This document shows, piece by piece, positions 34,370 to 42,605 of a stretch of 64,000 nt of DNA. Position 1 is the first letter of the stretch. Each line of letters starts with the position of its first letter. Source of the DNA: Lentzea nigeriaca (GTDB lineage: Bacteria > Actinomycetota > Actinomycetes > Mycobacteriales > Pseudonocardiaceae); the NCBI RefSeq assembly GCF_016907955.1, contig NZ_JAFBCX010000008.1, forward strand, positions 62,001-126,000, in the 5' to 3' direction. Made by a program: the position numbers and the translations under genes. The notes below the pieces were generated by a model. That model ran no database searches. It was not told where the DNA came from and saw only the letters and a program-made list of their open reading frames with translations.

Positions 34370-35683
34370 ATGTCTGTCCCGGTGGCGCCTGGCAGGCTGC
34401 CATTTCTCGGGCACACCCTGCCGATGTTGCACAAAAGATTCGAGTTCACGGCGAATTTACGACGTCAGGGCGATCTCGTCGAAGTAGATCTCGGCCCGAT
34501 GCGAACTCTGTTCGTGACAAGTCCCCAGTTGATGCATCAGGTGCTGGTCACCGATGCCCCGAAGTTCAGCAAAGGGAGGATGTTCGACAAGTTCCGCCCG
34601 TTCATCGGCAACGGGCTCGCGATGTCGAACGGCCCCTTCCACCTGCGGCAGCGCCGGATGATGCAGCCGGCGTTCCACCGCGACCGGATCGCCGGTTACG
34701 CGGAGATCATGGCCCGCGCGACGCGCGAGCTGATGGACCAGTGGCGGCCGGGTGAGGTCCGCCGGGTCGAGGCGGACATGCAGGGTCTCGCCGTCACGAT
34801 CGTCGGCGAGTCGCTGTTCTCCACCGAGATCGGCAAGCGCGCGATCGACGAGGCCCGCCGGTCGATCTTCGTGATCATCAAGAACGGCATCGTGCGCGCG
34901 CTCTCACCGGGCTTTGTCGAGAAGCTGCCCATCCCCGCCAACCGCGAGTTCGACGCGGCCATCGCGAGGATGCGCGCGATCGTCGAGGAGGTCATCGCGA
35001 GCTGGCGCGCCGACGAAACCGACCAGGGCGACCTGCTGTCGATGTTGATGCTCGCGCGGGACTCCGAGACCGGCGAGCCGATGACCGACCAGCAGGTCTT
35101 CGACGAGGTCATCACGTTGCTGTCGGCGGGAATCGAGACCACCGCGCTGGCGCTGGCGTGGATCTTCCACGAGATCGCGGCGAACCAGGAGATCGAACGG
35201 CGGGTGCTGGCCGAGATCGACGAGGTGCTCGCAGGGCGCCCGGTCACGTTCGACGACGTGCCGAAGCTGACCTACGTGGGCCGGGTCGCGAACGAGGTGC
35301 TGCGGAAGTACCCGCTCTGGCTCCTCATGCGCCGTGTCGCGGAGGAGGTCGAGCTGGGCGGAGTCCGCGTGTTCCCCGGCACCGAGCTGATCATCAGCCC
35401 GCACGCGATGCACCACAACCCCGAGCACTTCCCCGACCCCGACCGCTTCGACCCCGACCGCTGGACCCCCGACCGCGCCCGGCAGCTCCCGAAGGGCGCG
35501 TTCGTCCCGTTCGGCGGCGGGATCCACCAGTGCATCGGCAACCACTTCGCGCTGACCGAGATCGTCATCGCGGTGGCGACCATCTGCACGCGCTACCGGC
35601 TGGTCCCCGTCCAGCCCGTGCGCACCAAGTTCACCAACGCCGTCTACCCCGTCGACCTTCGGATGAAGGCCGTGCCCCGCTAG
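34370..35683 (+). CDS. Cytochrome P450, cassette copy A
   Basis: A 437-residue soluble P450. Key motifs are the N-terminal PVAPGRLPFLGHTLPML, the I-helix oxygen-binding groove LLSAGIETTALALAW, the K-helix E-V-L-R of NEVLRKYP, and the heme loop FVPFGGGIHQCIGNHFA with the cysteine ligand. The N-terminal P-V-A-P-x-x-x-P-x-x-G-H and the HLRQRRMMQPAFHR helix C resemble actinobacterial terpene- or fatty-acid-type P450s, but no synthase gene is nearby. No redox partner gene is seen. The second of two adjacent ATGs (34370) is best spaced from GAGGAG at 34359. It is 17 bases upstream of the secreted hydrolase gene. Confidence 0.93.
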   Translation: MSVPVAPGRLPFLGHTLPMLHKRFEFTANLRRQGDLVEVDLGPMRTLFVTSPQLMHQVLVTDAPKFSKGRMFDKFRPFIGNGLAMSNGPFHLRQRRMMQPAFHRDRIAGYAEIMARATRELMDQWRPGEVRRVEADMQGLAVTIVGESLFSTEIGKRAIDEARRSIFVIIKNGIVRALSPGFVEKLPIPANREFDAAIARMRAIVEEVIASWRADETDQGDLLSMLMLARDSETGEPMTDQQVFDEVITLLSAGIETTALALAWIFHEIAANQEIERRVLAEIDEVLAGRPVTFDDVPKLTYVGRVANEVLRKYPLWLLMRRVAEEVELGGVRVFPGTELIISPHAMHHNPEHFPDPDRFDPDRWTPDRARQLPKGAFVPFGGGIHQCIGNHFALTEIVIAVATICTRYRLVPVQPVRTKFTNAVYPVDLRMKAVPR

Positions 35684-35700
35684 TTGGAGGTTGTTCTCCG

Positions 35701-36696
35701 ATGCGTCTCCGTCGGCTCTGCGCCGCCGTATCGCTCGCATTGCTCGTCCCCGTGCCCACTTCGGCGAACGCGGCCCAGACCAGCTGTCAGGACGTGTACA
35801 CCCCCGTGCGCTTCGGGCTCATCCAGCAGACCATGTACGGCAGGCTGTGCGTGCCGCGGGGCGCGACCACCGTCCAGGTCCTCGTCCCCGGCGGCACCTA
35901 CACCAGTGAGTACTGGGACATTCCCCTCGACTCCGGGTCCCGTTCCGTCCGGCGCGCGATGAACAACGGGGGCATCGCCACGATGGCGGTGGACCGGATC
36001 GGCACCGGAAAGAGCAGCAGGCCGCTGAGCCTGCTGGTCGACGTCACCACCCAGGCCGAAGCGGTGCACCACGTGATCGCGAGCCTGCGCCGGCGGTTCG
36101 AGAAGGTGCTGATCGGCGGGCACTCCATCGGATCAGCCATCACGATGACCGAGGCCGGCCGGTACCGCGACGTCGACGGCGTGCTCGTCACCGGCATGAC
36201 CCACCTGTGGGACTACACCAGGGTGGTGCCGGCGCTCGCGAACTCGATCCCCGCCACGCTCGACCCGAAGCTGGGCGCGCGCGGTCTCGACGCCGGTTAC
36301 CTGACCACGGCGCCGGGCGCCCGCTACGGCATGTTCCACGCGCCAGGCCCGAACATCCCGGCGGTGATGGACTACGACGAGTCCACAAAGGACGTTTTCT
36401 CGGCAGGCGAGGCGGTCACCACCGTCGTGATGTCCAACATCGTGCTGCCCGCGAGCGCCACCATCGACGCCCCGGTGATGTCGGTGCAGACCTCGGCGGA
36501 CTACTTCTGCGGCACCCCGCCGCTCGGCGCCGACTGCTCGTCACCGGAGGCGCTGGTCAACTCCGAACGGCCGTTCTTCGGCGACGCACCGCGGGTGGAC
36601 GGCTTCGTGCTGAACGGCTACGGCCACTGCTTCAACTTCGCACCCGACTCGGCCGGATACCACGCGGCGGTCGTCGCGTGGCAGCGCGGCATCTAG
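35701..36696 (+). CDS. Secreted alpha/beta hydrolase, cassette copy A
   Basis: A 331-residue exported hydrolase. The signal peptide (M-R-L-R-R-L-C-A-A-V-S-L-A-L-L-V to about A-N-A-A) is followed by an alpha/beta-hydrolase fold with the nucleophile elbow GHSIGS near residue 142 and a probable catalytic His in NGYGHCF. Four cysteines (SCQDV, RLCVP, YFCG, DCSS) are conserved in copy B and probably form disulfides. Esterase, lipase or lactonase activity is inferred. The GGAGG site lies in the 17-base gap after the P450, so the two genes are co-transcribed. The stop overlaps the end of GGDEF copy B by 4 bases. Confidence 0.85.
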   Translation: MRLRRLCAAVSLALLVPVPTSANAAQTSCQDVYTPVRFGLIQQTMYGRLCVPRGATTVQVLVPGGTYTSEYWDIPLDSGSRSVRRAMNNGGIATMAVDRIGTGKSSRPLSLLVDVTTQAEAVHHVIASLRRRFEKVLIGGHSIGSAITMTEAGRYRDVDGVLVTGMTHLWDYTRVVPALANSIPATLDPKLGARGLDAGYLTTAPGARYGMFHAPGPNIPAVMDYDESTKDVFSAGEAVTTVVMSNIVLPASATIDAPVMSVQTSADYFCGTPPLGADCSSPEALVNSERPFFGDAPRVDGFVLNGYGHCFNFAPDSAGYHAAVVAWQRGI

Positions 36697-38774
36697 AGGT
36701 TCTTCAGGAATTCTCCCGCATCGAGCGGAGCACCGAAGTGGGCGCCGATCGCGAGGTCGGCGCCCGCTTCCGCCCACCACTTGGCCTGTTCTGCGGTCTC
36801 GATGCCGTCCACGCAGATGTTCACGCCCAGCTCGTGCACGGCCGGAACCAACGCGGCGGAACGAGGATCCTGACGCCGCACCAGGTCCTTCGGCACGCAC
36901 ACGGACACGATCGGCAGCTCCGAGAGCCAGGCCAGGTCCCGCGGTCCGAGGCCGAAGTCCTCCAGGGCGATCGCCACTCCCCTGGCCGCGAGCGTGCTCA
37001 GGTTCTCCGCCGCGTCGGCCACGCCGAGCACGCCGACCGGCATGCACAACGTCAGGCGCTCGTGCGGCATCCCGGTCTCCTCCACGACTTTCGCCACCCG
37101 TGACACGAGATCCGCGTCGGTCGCCTGGTGGCGCGTGAGCCGGACGCCGAACTGCGCGTCGAGCTCGCCGCGCTGACGCCACCACTGCGCCTGGCCGGCC
37201 GCGATCCTCATCAGCCACTCGCCCATCGGCAGGATCAGCCCCGTCTGGTCGGCGAGCTCGGCGCACCGGTCGGAGAGATCCCAATGCAGCAACGCCTCGA
37301 CGCCCGCCAGCTCACCGGTCGCGAGCACGCGAACGGGCCGGTAGCAGACACCGATGTCGCCCTGTTCCCACGCTCCCGGCATCACGACGGCCAGCGCGTG
37401 GTCGCGCCTGCGTTCGGTGTCCTGGTTGCCGTGGAACAGTTGCCACTGACCACGCTGGTCCTTCTTGGCCTGCCGCAACGCCAGGTCCGCCATGCGGAGC
37501 AGCTCGGTGGGGTCGATGTCGGGCGAGGGCCGGTGCACGACGCCCGCGCTCACGGAGACCGCGAGCCCGTGTTCGTCCACATAGGTCGGTTCGCCGAGGT
37601 CGGTGTTGATGGCCGCCATCATCGTGGCGATGTCCGGTGTGGAGGCGGTGTTCTCGACGACGATGCCGAACTCGTCGCCGTCGAACCGCGCGACCATGGC
37701 CTGCTCGCGGGACGTCAGCGCCCGCAGCCTGCGGGCCACGTGTTGGAGCAGGTGTTCGCCGACGCGGCCGCCCAGGCTGTTGCACACCAGGCCGAACGCG
37801 TCGAGGTCGAGGTGGAGGATCGTCACGCCGAACTCGGGATCAGCCCTGCGCAGCACGGTTTCCAGGTGCGTGGTGAAGAACTGCCGGTTCGGCAGGCCGG
37901 TGAGCACGTCGTGCAGCGACTGCCTGCGCAGTTCTCCTTGCAGCAGCGCCAGTTCCGTGTCGTCGTCGGCCATCACGAGCACATGACTCGGCTTGCCGTC
38001 GTCGTCGCGCAGCAGTGACGCCGTCAGCGTCACCCTGGCGAACTCGCCGTCGTCGCGCAGCAGCTGCATCGGTTCGCGTTCGAACTCGCCGCGCTCGGCG
38101 AGAACCCGTTCCATCATCTCGCGGAACACCACGATCGACTGCGGCGCGATGAGCTCCACAAGCCTCGTACCGGGCTCCGGCTGGTGCCCGAGGATGTCGC
38201 CGATCGAGTCGTTGCCCCAGGCCAGCTTTCCGTCGAGGCCGACGATCAGGATGCCGTTCGTCGACGAGGAGGCGATGCCGGCGAACTTCGCCTCGCTCTG
38301 GCGCTGGTCGCGTTGCGCGTCACGGGCGGCCTTGAGCAGCGAGCGCTGCATGCTCTCCTGCTGGTCCAGGATCACGCGGGCACGCGCGATCGTGAAACCG
38401 CACGTGAGCGCGCCGATTCCACCGACGACCCGGACGGGGAGTTGATCGACCGCGTGGAATTCCTCCAGTGCCAGCAGGCCTTTGCCCAGCACGTCGACAG
38501 TGCGGCGGAGTCCGGGCTCGTTGACGTAGCCGAGAGCGACGAGTCGCTCGCCCGCCTCCTCGAACGGAGCAGAGTCGAACGGCTCGCCGTGCAACGCCGC
38601 GCACAACGCATCGAGCTGGGCGCTCAGTTCAGCGTCCAGCTCGTCTCTGCTCAACGCGACGACGATCACGCTGCTGAGCAGGTAGCTCCACTTGCGCGCC
38701 AAGGCTTCGCGCGCGCGGCCGGCGGCGGTGTCCGGCGGTGGAGCGGCATCGGGTCTTCGGTTTGGATTCGTCAT
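36693..38774 (-). CDS. PAS-GGDEF-EAL cyclic-di-GMP protein, cassette copy B
   Basis: A 693-residue paralogue of the gene at 31174, with the same helical N-terminus, linker helix (QQESMQRSLLKAARDAQRDQ), PAS, GGDEF and EAL order. The active-site motif is FDGDEF at about residue 364: the first glycine is Asp, a change some active cyclases tolerate. In the EAL domain the opening E-A-L is intact (VEALLHWD), but the later motif is L-E-D-F-G-L-G instead of D-D-F-G and the E-G-V segment is V-D-G. The phosphodiesterase site is therefore probably dead. The helical N-terminal domain is the least conserved part between copies, which suggests different inputs. Confidence 0.87.
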   Translation of the reverse strand: MTNPNRRPDAAPPPDTAAGRAREALARKWSYLLSSVIVVALSRDELDAELSAQLDALCAALHGEPFDSAPFEEAGERLVALGYVNEPGLRRTVDVLGKGLLALEEFHAVDQLPVRVVGGIGALTCGFTIARARVILDQQESMQRSLLKAARDAQRDQRQSEAKFAGIASSSTNGILIVGLDGKLAWGNDSIGDILGHQPEPGTRLVELIAPQSIVVFREMMERVLAERGEFEREPMQLLRDDGEFARVTLTASLLRDDDGKPSHVLVMADDDTELALLQGELRRQSLHDVLTGLPNRQFFTTHLETVLRRADPEFGVTILHLDLDAFGLVCNSLGGRVGEHLLQHVARRLRALTSREQAMVARFDGDEFGIVVENTASTPDIATMMAAINTDLGEPTYVDEHGLAVSVSAGVVHRPSPDIDPTELLRMADLALRQAKKDQRGQWQLFHGNQDTERRRDHALAVVMPGAWEQGDIGVCYRPVRVLATGELAGVEALLHWDLSDRCAELADQTGLILPMGEWLMRIAAGQAQWWRQRGELDAQFGVRLTRHQATDADLVSRVAKVVEETGMPHERLTLCMPVGVLGVADAAENLSTLAARGVAIALEDFGLGPRDLAWLSELPIVSVCVPKDLVRRQDPRSAALVPAVHELGVNICVDGIETAEQAKWWAEAGADLAIGAHFGAPLDAGEFLKNL

Positions 38775-38876
38775 TCCCGTTGCCCTGTATGGGTTGGAGA
38801 GTGTTCGGCAGTTTACCTACCGGCAGTCGACGCATACTGCGCCGACGGAGTGAATCTCCGACACTACAGGATGGTT

Positions 38877-39695
38877 TCAGTCCTTACGACCGACCCCTGC
38901 GTACAGGAACATGTTCATGCTCGCCTCGTCCGCGATGTCACCGGGTCCGTCCGGCCGCCACTCCCCGCAGCCCACCAGGCCGGGCTCGACCAGGTCGAAC
39001 CCGTCGAACAACGCGCTGACCTGCGCGTGCGTGCGCATGTGCATCTGGTCCGCGCTCTTGCTGCGGTTCACCACCTCGGCGGCTTTGTCGACGCTTTCGT
39101 CGATCTGGTCCTTGGCGACGTGCGTCATCACGATGAAGCTGCCGGCGGGCAACGCGTCGCGGTAGGCGGCGACGAGCTTCCGCGGGTCGTCCTCGTCCGG
39201 CACCCAGTGCAGCATGAGCAGCATGAGCAGCCCGATCGGCCGGTCGAAGTCCAGCAACCGCCTGACCTCGGCATGCGCCAGCACGGCCTCGGGATCACGC
39301 ATGTCGGCCTGCACGATCGCGGCGTTCTCGTTGCCGGACAACATCAGTTCGCTGTGCGCGACGGCGACCGGGTCCTTGTCGACGTAGACGATGCGCGCGG
39401 CCGGGTCGCGGTTCTGCGCGACCTCGTGCACGTTGGCGACGGTCGGGATGCCGGAGCCGATGTCGAGGAACTGACGAACTCCCTGGTCCATCAGGAAGTT
39501 CACCGCGCGGCCGAGGAACCGCCGGTTGAGCCGGGCGACGCTCGGCAGTCCCGGGACGAGCTTCTCGATCTGGGAGCCGACCTCACGGTCGGCGGCGAAG
39601 TTGTGGGCGCCGCCGAGGATGTAGTCGTAGACGCGGGCCATGCTGGGCACGTTCGTGTCGATGCCGAGCGGCACCCAGTCCTGGGTCTCTGCCAC
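38877..39695 (-). CDS. SAM-dependent methyltransferase, DUF574 family, cassette copy B
   Basis: A 272-residue paralogue of the methyltransferase at 33393. Shared landmarks are VPSMARVYDYILGGAHNFAA, FLDIGSGIPTVANVHEVAQ, YVDKDPVAVAHSELM and QADMRDPEAV. The GTG at 39695 is preceded by GAAGAGGTG seven bases away, matching copy A, so the upstream GTG at 39749 is rejected. It is 102 bases from the GGDEF gene on the same strand. Family members are numerous in actinobacteria, and none is tied to a substrate that I can name with confidence. Confidence 0.85.
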   Translation of the reverse strand: MAETQDWVPLGIDTNVPSMARVYDYILGGAHNFAADREVGSQIEKLVPGLPSVARLNRRFLGRAVNFLMDQGVRQFLDIGSGIPTVANVHEVAQNRDPAARIVYVDKDPVAVAHSELMLSGNENAAIVQADMRDPEAVLAHAEVRRLLDFDRPIGLLMLLMLHWVPDEDDPRKLVAAYRDALPAGSFIVMTHVAKDQIDESVDKAAEVVNRSKSADQMHMRTHAQVSALFDGFDLVEPGLVGCGEWRPDGPGDIADEASMNMFLYAGVGRKD

Positions 39696-39738
39696 GGTGC
39701 ACACCTCTTCGGTTCGTGGCGTTCGGGGAAGACGAACG

Positions 39739-39752
39739 AGCTTAGTCACCCG
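39739..39752 (-). promoter_or_regulatory. Conserved promoter element of methyltransferase copy B
   Basis: The minus-strand reading CGGGTGACTAAGCT is the exact counterpart of 34240-34254 in copy A, with TAAGCT as the likely -10 box. Confidence 0.45.
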
Positions 39753-39802
39753 AGCGGCAACGGCCTTGGACCAACAGAGTGATGAGAAACCACCCGATCA
39801 GG

Positions 39803-39842
39803 CACTGCCGTCTTCCCCGAACGGCTCCTAGGGTGGTCCGTC
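39803..39842 (+). promoter_or_regulatory. Conserved promoter region of P450 copy B
   Basis: Ungapped match to 34305-34345: CACTG, CCCGAA, then CTCCTAGGGTGGTCCGTC, with TAGGGT in the -10 position. The distance to the GGAG ribosome site and ATG is similar in both copies. Confidence 0.5.
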
Positions 39843-39871
39843 CCCCTCCGGTCCAACTCCTTGGAGTCTGG

Positions 39872-41167
39872 ATGCCCGTCCCGGTGGCTCCCCGCCGCTG
39901 GCCGTTACTCGGGCACACCCCGGCGATGCTCACCCAGCGCGCCAAGTTCACCGACGCGCTGCACGAGCACGGCGACGTGGTGCGCCTGGACCTGGGCCCG
40001 CTGCACGCGTACTTCGTCACCAGTCCCGCACTGACCCACGAGGTGCTCGTCTCCCAGGGGTCGAGGTTCCGCAAGGGCGCGATGTTCGACAAGTTCCAGC
40101 CGTACCTCGGCACCGGACTGCTGCTGTCGAACGGAGAGTTCCACCTGCGCCAGCGCCGGTTGATGCAACCGGCGTTCCATCGGGAACGAATCGAAACCTA
40201 TGCCGCGACGATGGCTCGTGCCGCTGCCGCGCTGGCCGCGCGGTGGCGACCGGGCGAGGTCCGCGTCATCGAGAACGACATGCAGGAGCTCGCGGTCACG
40301 ATCGTCGGCGAGGCGCTCTTCTCGACCGAGATGGGCAGACGGGCCGTCGAGGAGGTCCGCCGGTCGATCTTCACCGTCATCCAGCAGGGCATGATCCGCG
40401 CCCTCTCCCCGTCGTTCGTCGAAAAGCTCCCGATCCCGGGCAACCGCGAGTTCGACGCGGCCATCACCCGAATGAAAGCCGTTGTGCTGCAAGTGATCGA
40501 GAGCTGGCGCACCGACGGCATCGACCACGGCGACGTGCTCTCGATGCTGCTGTTGGCCGGCATGACCGACCAGCAGACCTACGACGAAGTCCTGACGTTG
40601 CTGACCGCCGGTATCGAAACCACCGCGATCGCCCTGGCCTGGGCCCTCTACGAGGTGGGCCGCAACCCGGAGATCGAACACCGCCTGCACGCCGAGGTCG
40701 ACGCAGTCCTGGGCGGTCGCCCGGTGACGTTCGCCGACGTGGCCTTCCTGACCTACACCGAGCAGATCGTGCAGGAAACCCTGCGCAGGTACCCGATCTG
40801 GTTCGTGATGCGCCGGACGCTGACCGACGTCCAGCTGGGCGACGTCCACCTGCCGGCAGGCGCCGAGGTGATCGTCAGCCCGCACGCGCTGCACCACGAC
40901 GAGCGTTACTTCCCCGAACCGCGGCGCTTCGACCCCGGCCGCTGGACGCAGGAATTCACCGCAGGCCTGCCGCGCGGAGCGTTCATCCCGTTCGGCGGCG
41001 GCAACCGCCAGTGCCTCGGCAACACCTTCGCCCACACCGAGATCGTCATCACGCTCGCCACCGTCGCGACGCGCTGGCGTCTCATCCCGACCCGTCCGGC
41101 GCGCGTGAAGTTCACGTCCGCCCCGTACCCCGACGGTCTGCGGATGAAGGCCGTCCCCCGCAACTAG
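39872..41167 (+). CDS. Cytochrome P450, cassette copy B
   Basis: A 431-residue P450 paralogous to the one at 34370. It opens PVAPRRWPLLGHTPAML, has helix C FHLRQRRLMQPAFHR, the I-helix LLTAGIETTAIALAW, E-T-L-R in QETLRRYP and the heme loop FIPFGGGNRQCLGNTFA with the axial cysteine. It is six residues shorter than copy A, mostly through a gap before the I-helix (LLLAGMTDQQTY against LMLARDSETGEPMTDQQ). The ATG at 39872 has GGAG five to nine bases upstream. The secreted hydrolase gene follows after 17 bases. Differences in the I-helix and substrate regions suggest a related but distinct substrate. Confidence 0.93.
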   Translation: MPVPVAPRRWPLLGHTPAMLTQRAKFTDALHEHGDVVRLDLGPLHAYFVTSPALTHEVLVSQGSRFRKGAMFDKFQPYLGTGLLLSNGEFHLRQRRLMQPAFHRERIETYAATMARAAAALAARWRPGEVRVIENDMQELAVTIVGEALFSTEMGRRAVEEVRRSIFTVIQQGMIRALSPSFVEKLPIPGNREFDAAITRMKAVVLQVIESWRTDGIDHGDVLSMLLLAGMTDQQTYDEVLTLLTAGIETTAIALAWALYEVGRNPEIEHRLHAEVDAVLGGRPVTFADVAFLTYTEQIVQETLRRYPIWFVMRRTLTDVQLGDVHLPAGAEVIVSPHALHHDERYFPEPRRFDPGRWTQEFTAGLPRGAFIPFGGGNRQCLGNTFAHTEIVITLATVATRWRLIPTRPARVKFTSAPYPDGLRMKAVPRN

Positions 41168-41184
41168 TTGGAGGGTGTTCTCCC

Positions 41185-42174
41185 ATGCGTTTCCGCCGGT
41201 TGTGCGCCGCGGCTCTGCTCGCCACCGGAACACTGTTAGCCCCCACACCCGCCTCGGCCGCAGTGACGTGCGATGACGTCTACACGAACGTGAACATCGG
41301 CCGGACCCCGCTCGTCCCGTCCCTGGAACGGATGTACGGCCGCCTCTGCGCTCCCCAAGGCGCCAGGACCGTCCAGGTGCTGATTCCCGGAGGCACCTAC
41401 GACCACTCGTACTGGGACATCGGCTACGACCCGGACACCCGCTCCTACACCAGAGCTCAGAACAAGGCGGGCATCGCCACCCTCGCCTTGGACCGCCTGG
41501 GCACCGGCAGGAGCTCCAAGCCGCTGAGCGCCCTGGTCACCGCCTCGACGCAAGCCGGCGCGGTCCACCAGGTCATCCAAACCCTGAGGCCCCGCTTCGA
41601 GAAGGTCATCGTCGCCGGCCACTCCATCGGCTCCGCGATGGCCATGATCGAGGCGGGCACCTACCACGACGTGGACGGCGTCCTGGTCACCGGCTTCACG
41701 CACAAGATGAACTACGTCACCGTCATCCCGGTGCTGGCCAACATGATCCCGGCACGCCTCGACCTCGGCTACCTGACCACGATGCCGAACACCCGCTACG
41801 ACTCGTTCCACAAGCCAGGCCCCCTGGTCGACGGCGCCATCAGGTTCGACGAGTCCACCAAGGACGTCTTCTCCGCCACCGAGGCCGTCGACACCATCCT
41901 CCTGGACACCGTGATCATCCCCATCTCCCTTCGGATCACCGTCCCCGTCCTCCTCGTGGTGGGCAACGACTTCCACTTCTGCGGCAACGATTTCCCGCTG
42001 ATGGGAAGCGACTGCTCCTCCGCCTCCGCGTTGAAGGCCGACGAGGGCCAGTTCTTCCCCTCGGCAACGCGCCTCGACACCTTCATCCTGAACGGCTACG
42101 GCCACTCCATCAACTACGCCCCCAACGCCCCCGACTACCACTCCGTTGTGGCCACCTGGACGAAATCGATCTGA
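41185..42174 (+). CDS. Secreted alpha/beta hydrolase, cassette copy B
   Basis: A 329-residue paralogue of the hydrolase at 35701. The signal peptide (M-R-F-R-R-L-C-A-A-A-L-L-A-T-G, cleavage near A-S-A-A) is followed by the catalytic elbow GHSIGSAMAM, probable acid in VGNDFHFCG and His in NGYGHSI. All four cysteines of copy A are retained. A probable GGAGG ribosome site lies in the short gap after the P450 gene. The gene ends 13 bases before the ATL repair gene. In M. tuberculosis the ATL gene Rv3204 also follows a hydrolase (lipV), although I cannot say whether the two hydrolases are orthologous. Confidence 0.85.
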   Translation: MRFRRLCAAALLATGTLLAPTPASAAVTCDDVYTNVNIGRTPLVPSLERMYGRLCAPQGARTVQVLIPGGTYDHSYWDIGYDPDTRSYTRAQNKAGIATLALDRLGTGRSSKPLSALVTASTQAGAVHQVIQTLRPRFEKVIVAGHSIGSAMAMIEAGTYHDVDGVLVTGFTHKMNYVTVIPVLANMIPARLDLGYLTTMPNTRYDSFHKPGPLVDGAIRFDESTKDVFSATEAVDTILLDTVIIPISLRITVPVLLVVGNDFHFCGNDFPLMGSDCSSASALKADEGQFFPSATRLDTFILNGYGHSINYAPNAPDYHSVVATWTKSI

Positions 42175-42187
42175 CTAGACTCAGGGG

Positions 42188-42505
42188 ATGGACGAAGAGA
42201 TCCACGAGCGAGTCCGCGACTTCATCAAGGCCATCCCCCGCGGACGAGTCGCCACCTACGGCGACATCGCGGATCTAGCCAAGGCCCCGTCGCCACGGCT
42301 GGTAGGCCGCATCCTCAACGAGGACGGCCACGACCTGCCGTGGCAACGAGTCCTGAGGGCCGACGGCACCTGCGCCCCGCACCTCCGCGAGACCCAACTC
42401 CAGCTGCTGCACGAAGAGGGCGTCCCGAACCTCGACGGCAAGGTGAACCTGCGCGAGTACCGCTGGGAGGACGCGCGCAAGGAGGAAGAGCCGGGCCTCT
42501 GGTAG
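42188..42505 (+). CDS. Alkyltransferase-like protein (ATL), MGMT fold without the acceptor cysteine
   Basis: A 105-residue DNA-repair protein of the MGMT family. The alkyl-acceptor motif P-C-H-R is replaced by P-W-Q-R (DLPWQRVLRADG, near residue 51), so it cannot remove alkyl groups. ATL proteins bind O6-alkylguanine and hand it to nucleotide excision repair. Also seen are the helix-turn-helix region GRVATYGDIADLA with the lesion-flipping tyrosine and the arginine finger region R-L-V-G-R-I-L-N. It matches Rv3204 in neighbourhood. It may be read through from the hydrolase gene 13 bases upstream. Confidence 0.9.
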   Translation: MDEEIHERVRDFIKAIPRGRVATYGDIADLAKAPSPRLVGRILNEDGHDLPWQRVLRADGTCAPHLRETQLQLLHEEGVPNLDGKVNLREYRWEDARKEEEPGLW

Positions 42506-42519
42506 CGACGCCGAGGCCC
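42493..42519. terminator. Short hairpin at the end of the ATL gene
   Basis: GGGCCTC (42493-42499) pairs with GAGGCCC (42513-42519) around the stop codon of the ATL gene. With a 7-base stem and a 13-base loop it is a weak terminator candidate between convergent genes. The remaining bases to 42605 show nothing else. Confidence 0.3.
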
Positions 42520-42605
42520 CCGCGTGGCGATGCGAAGCGAGCCGTCCCAACCGCGATGCCGAAGCCGAGCTGGGCAGGGCATTGCCGACCCACCCGCACC
42601 ACCGC

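Noticed and set aside
34370-42174. Cassette as part of a conventional terpene or polyketide gene cluster
   Set aside because: No terpene synthase, PKS, NRPS, prenyltransferase or ferredoxin gene lies within the window on either side of the P450 genes.
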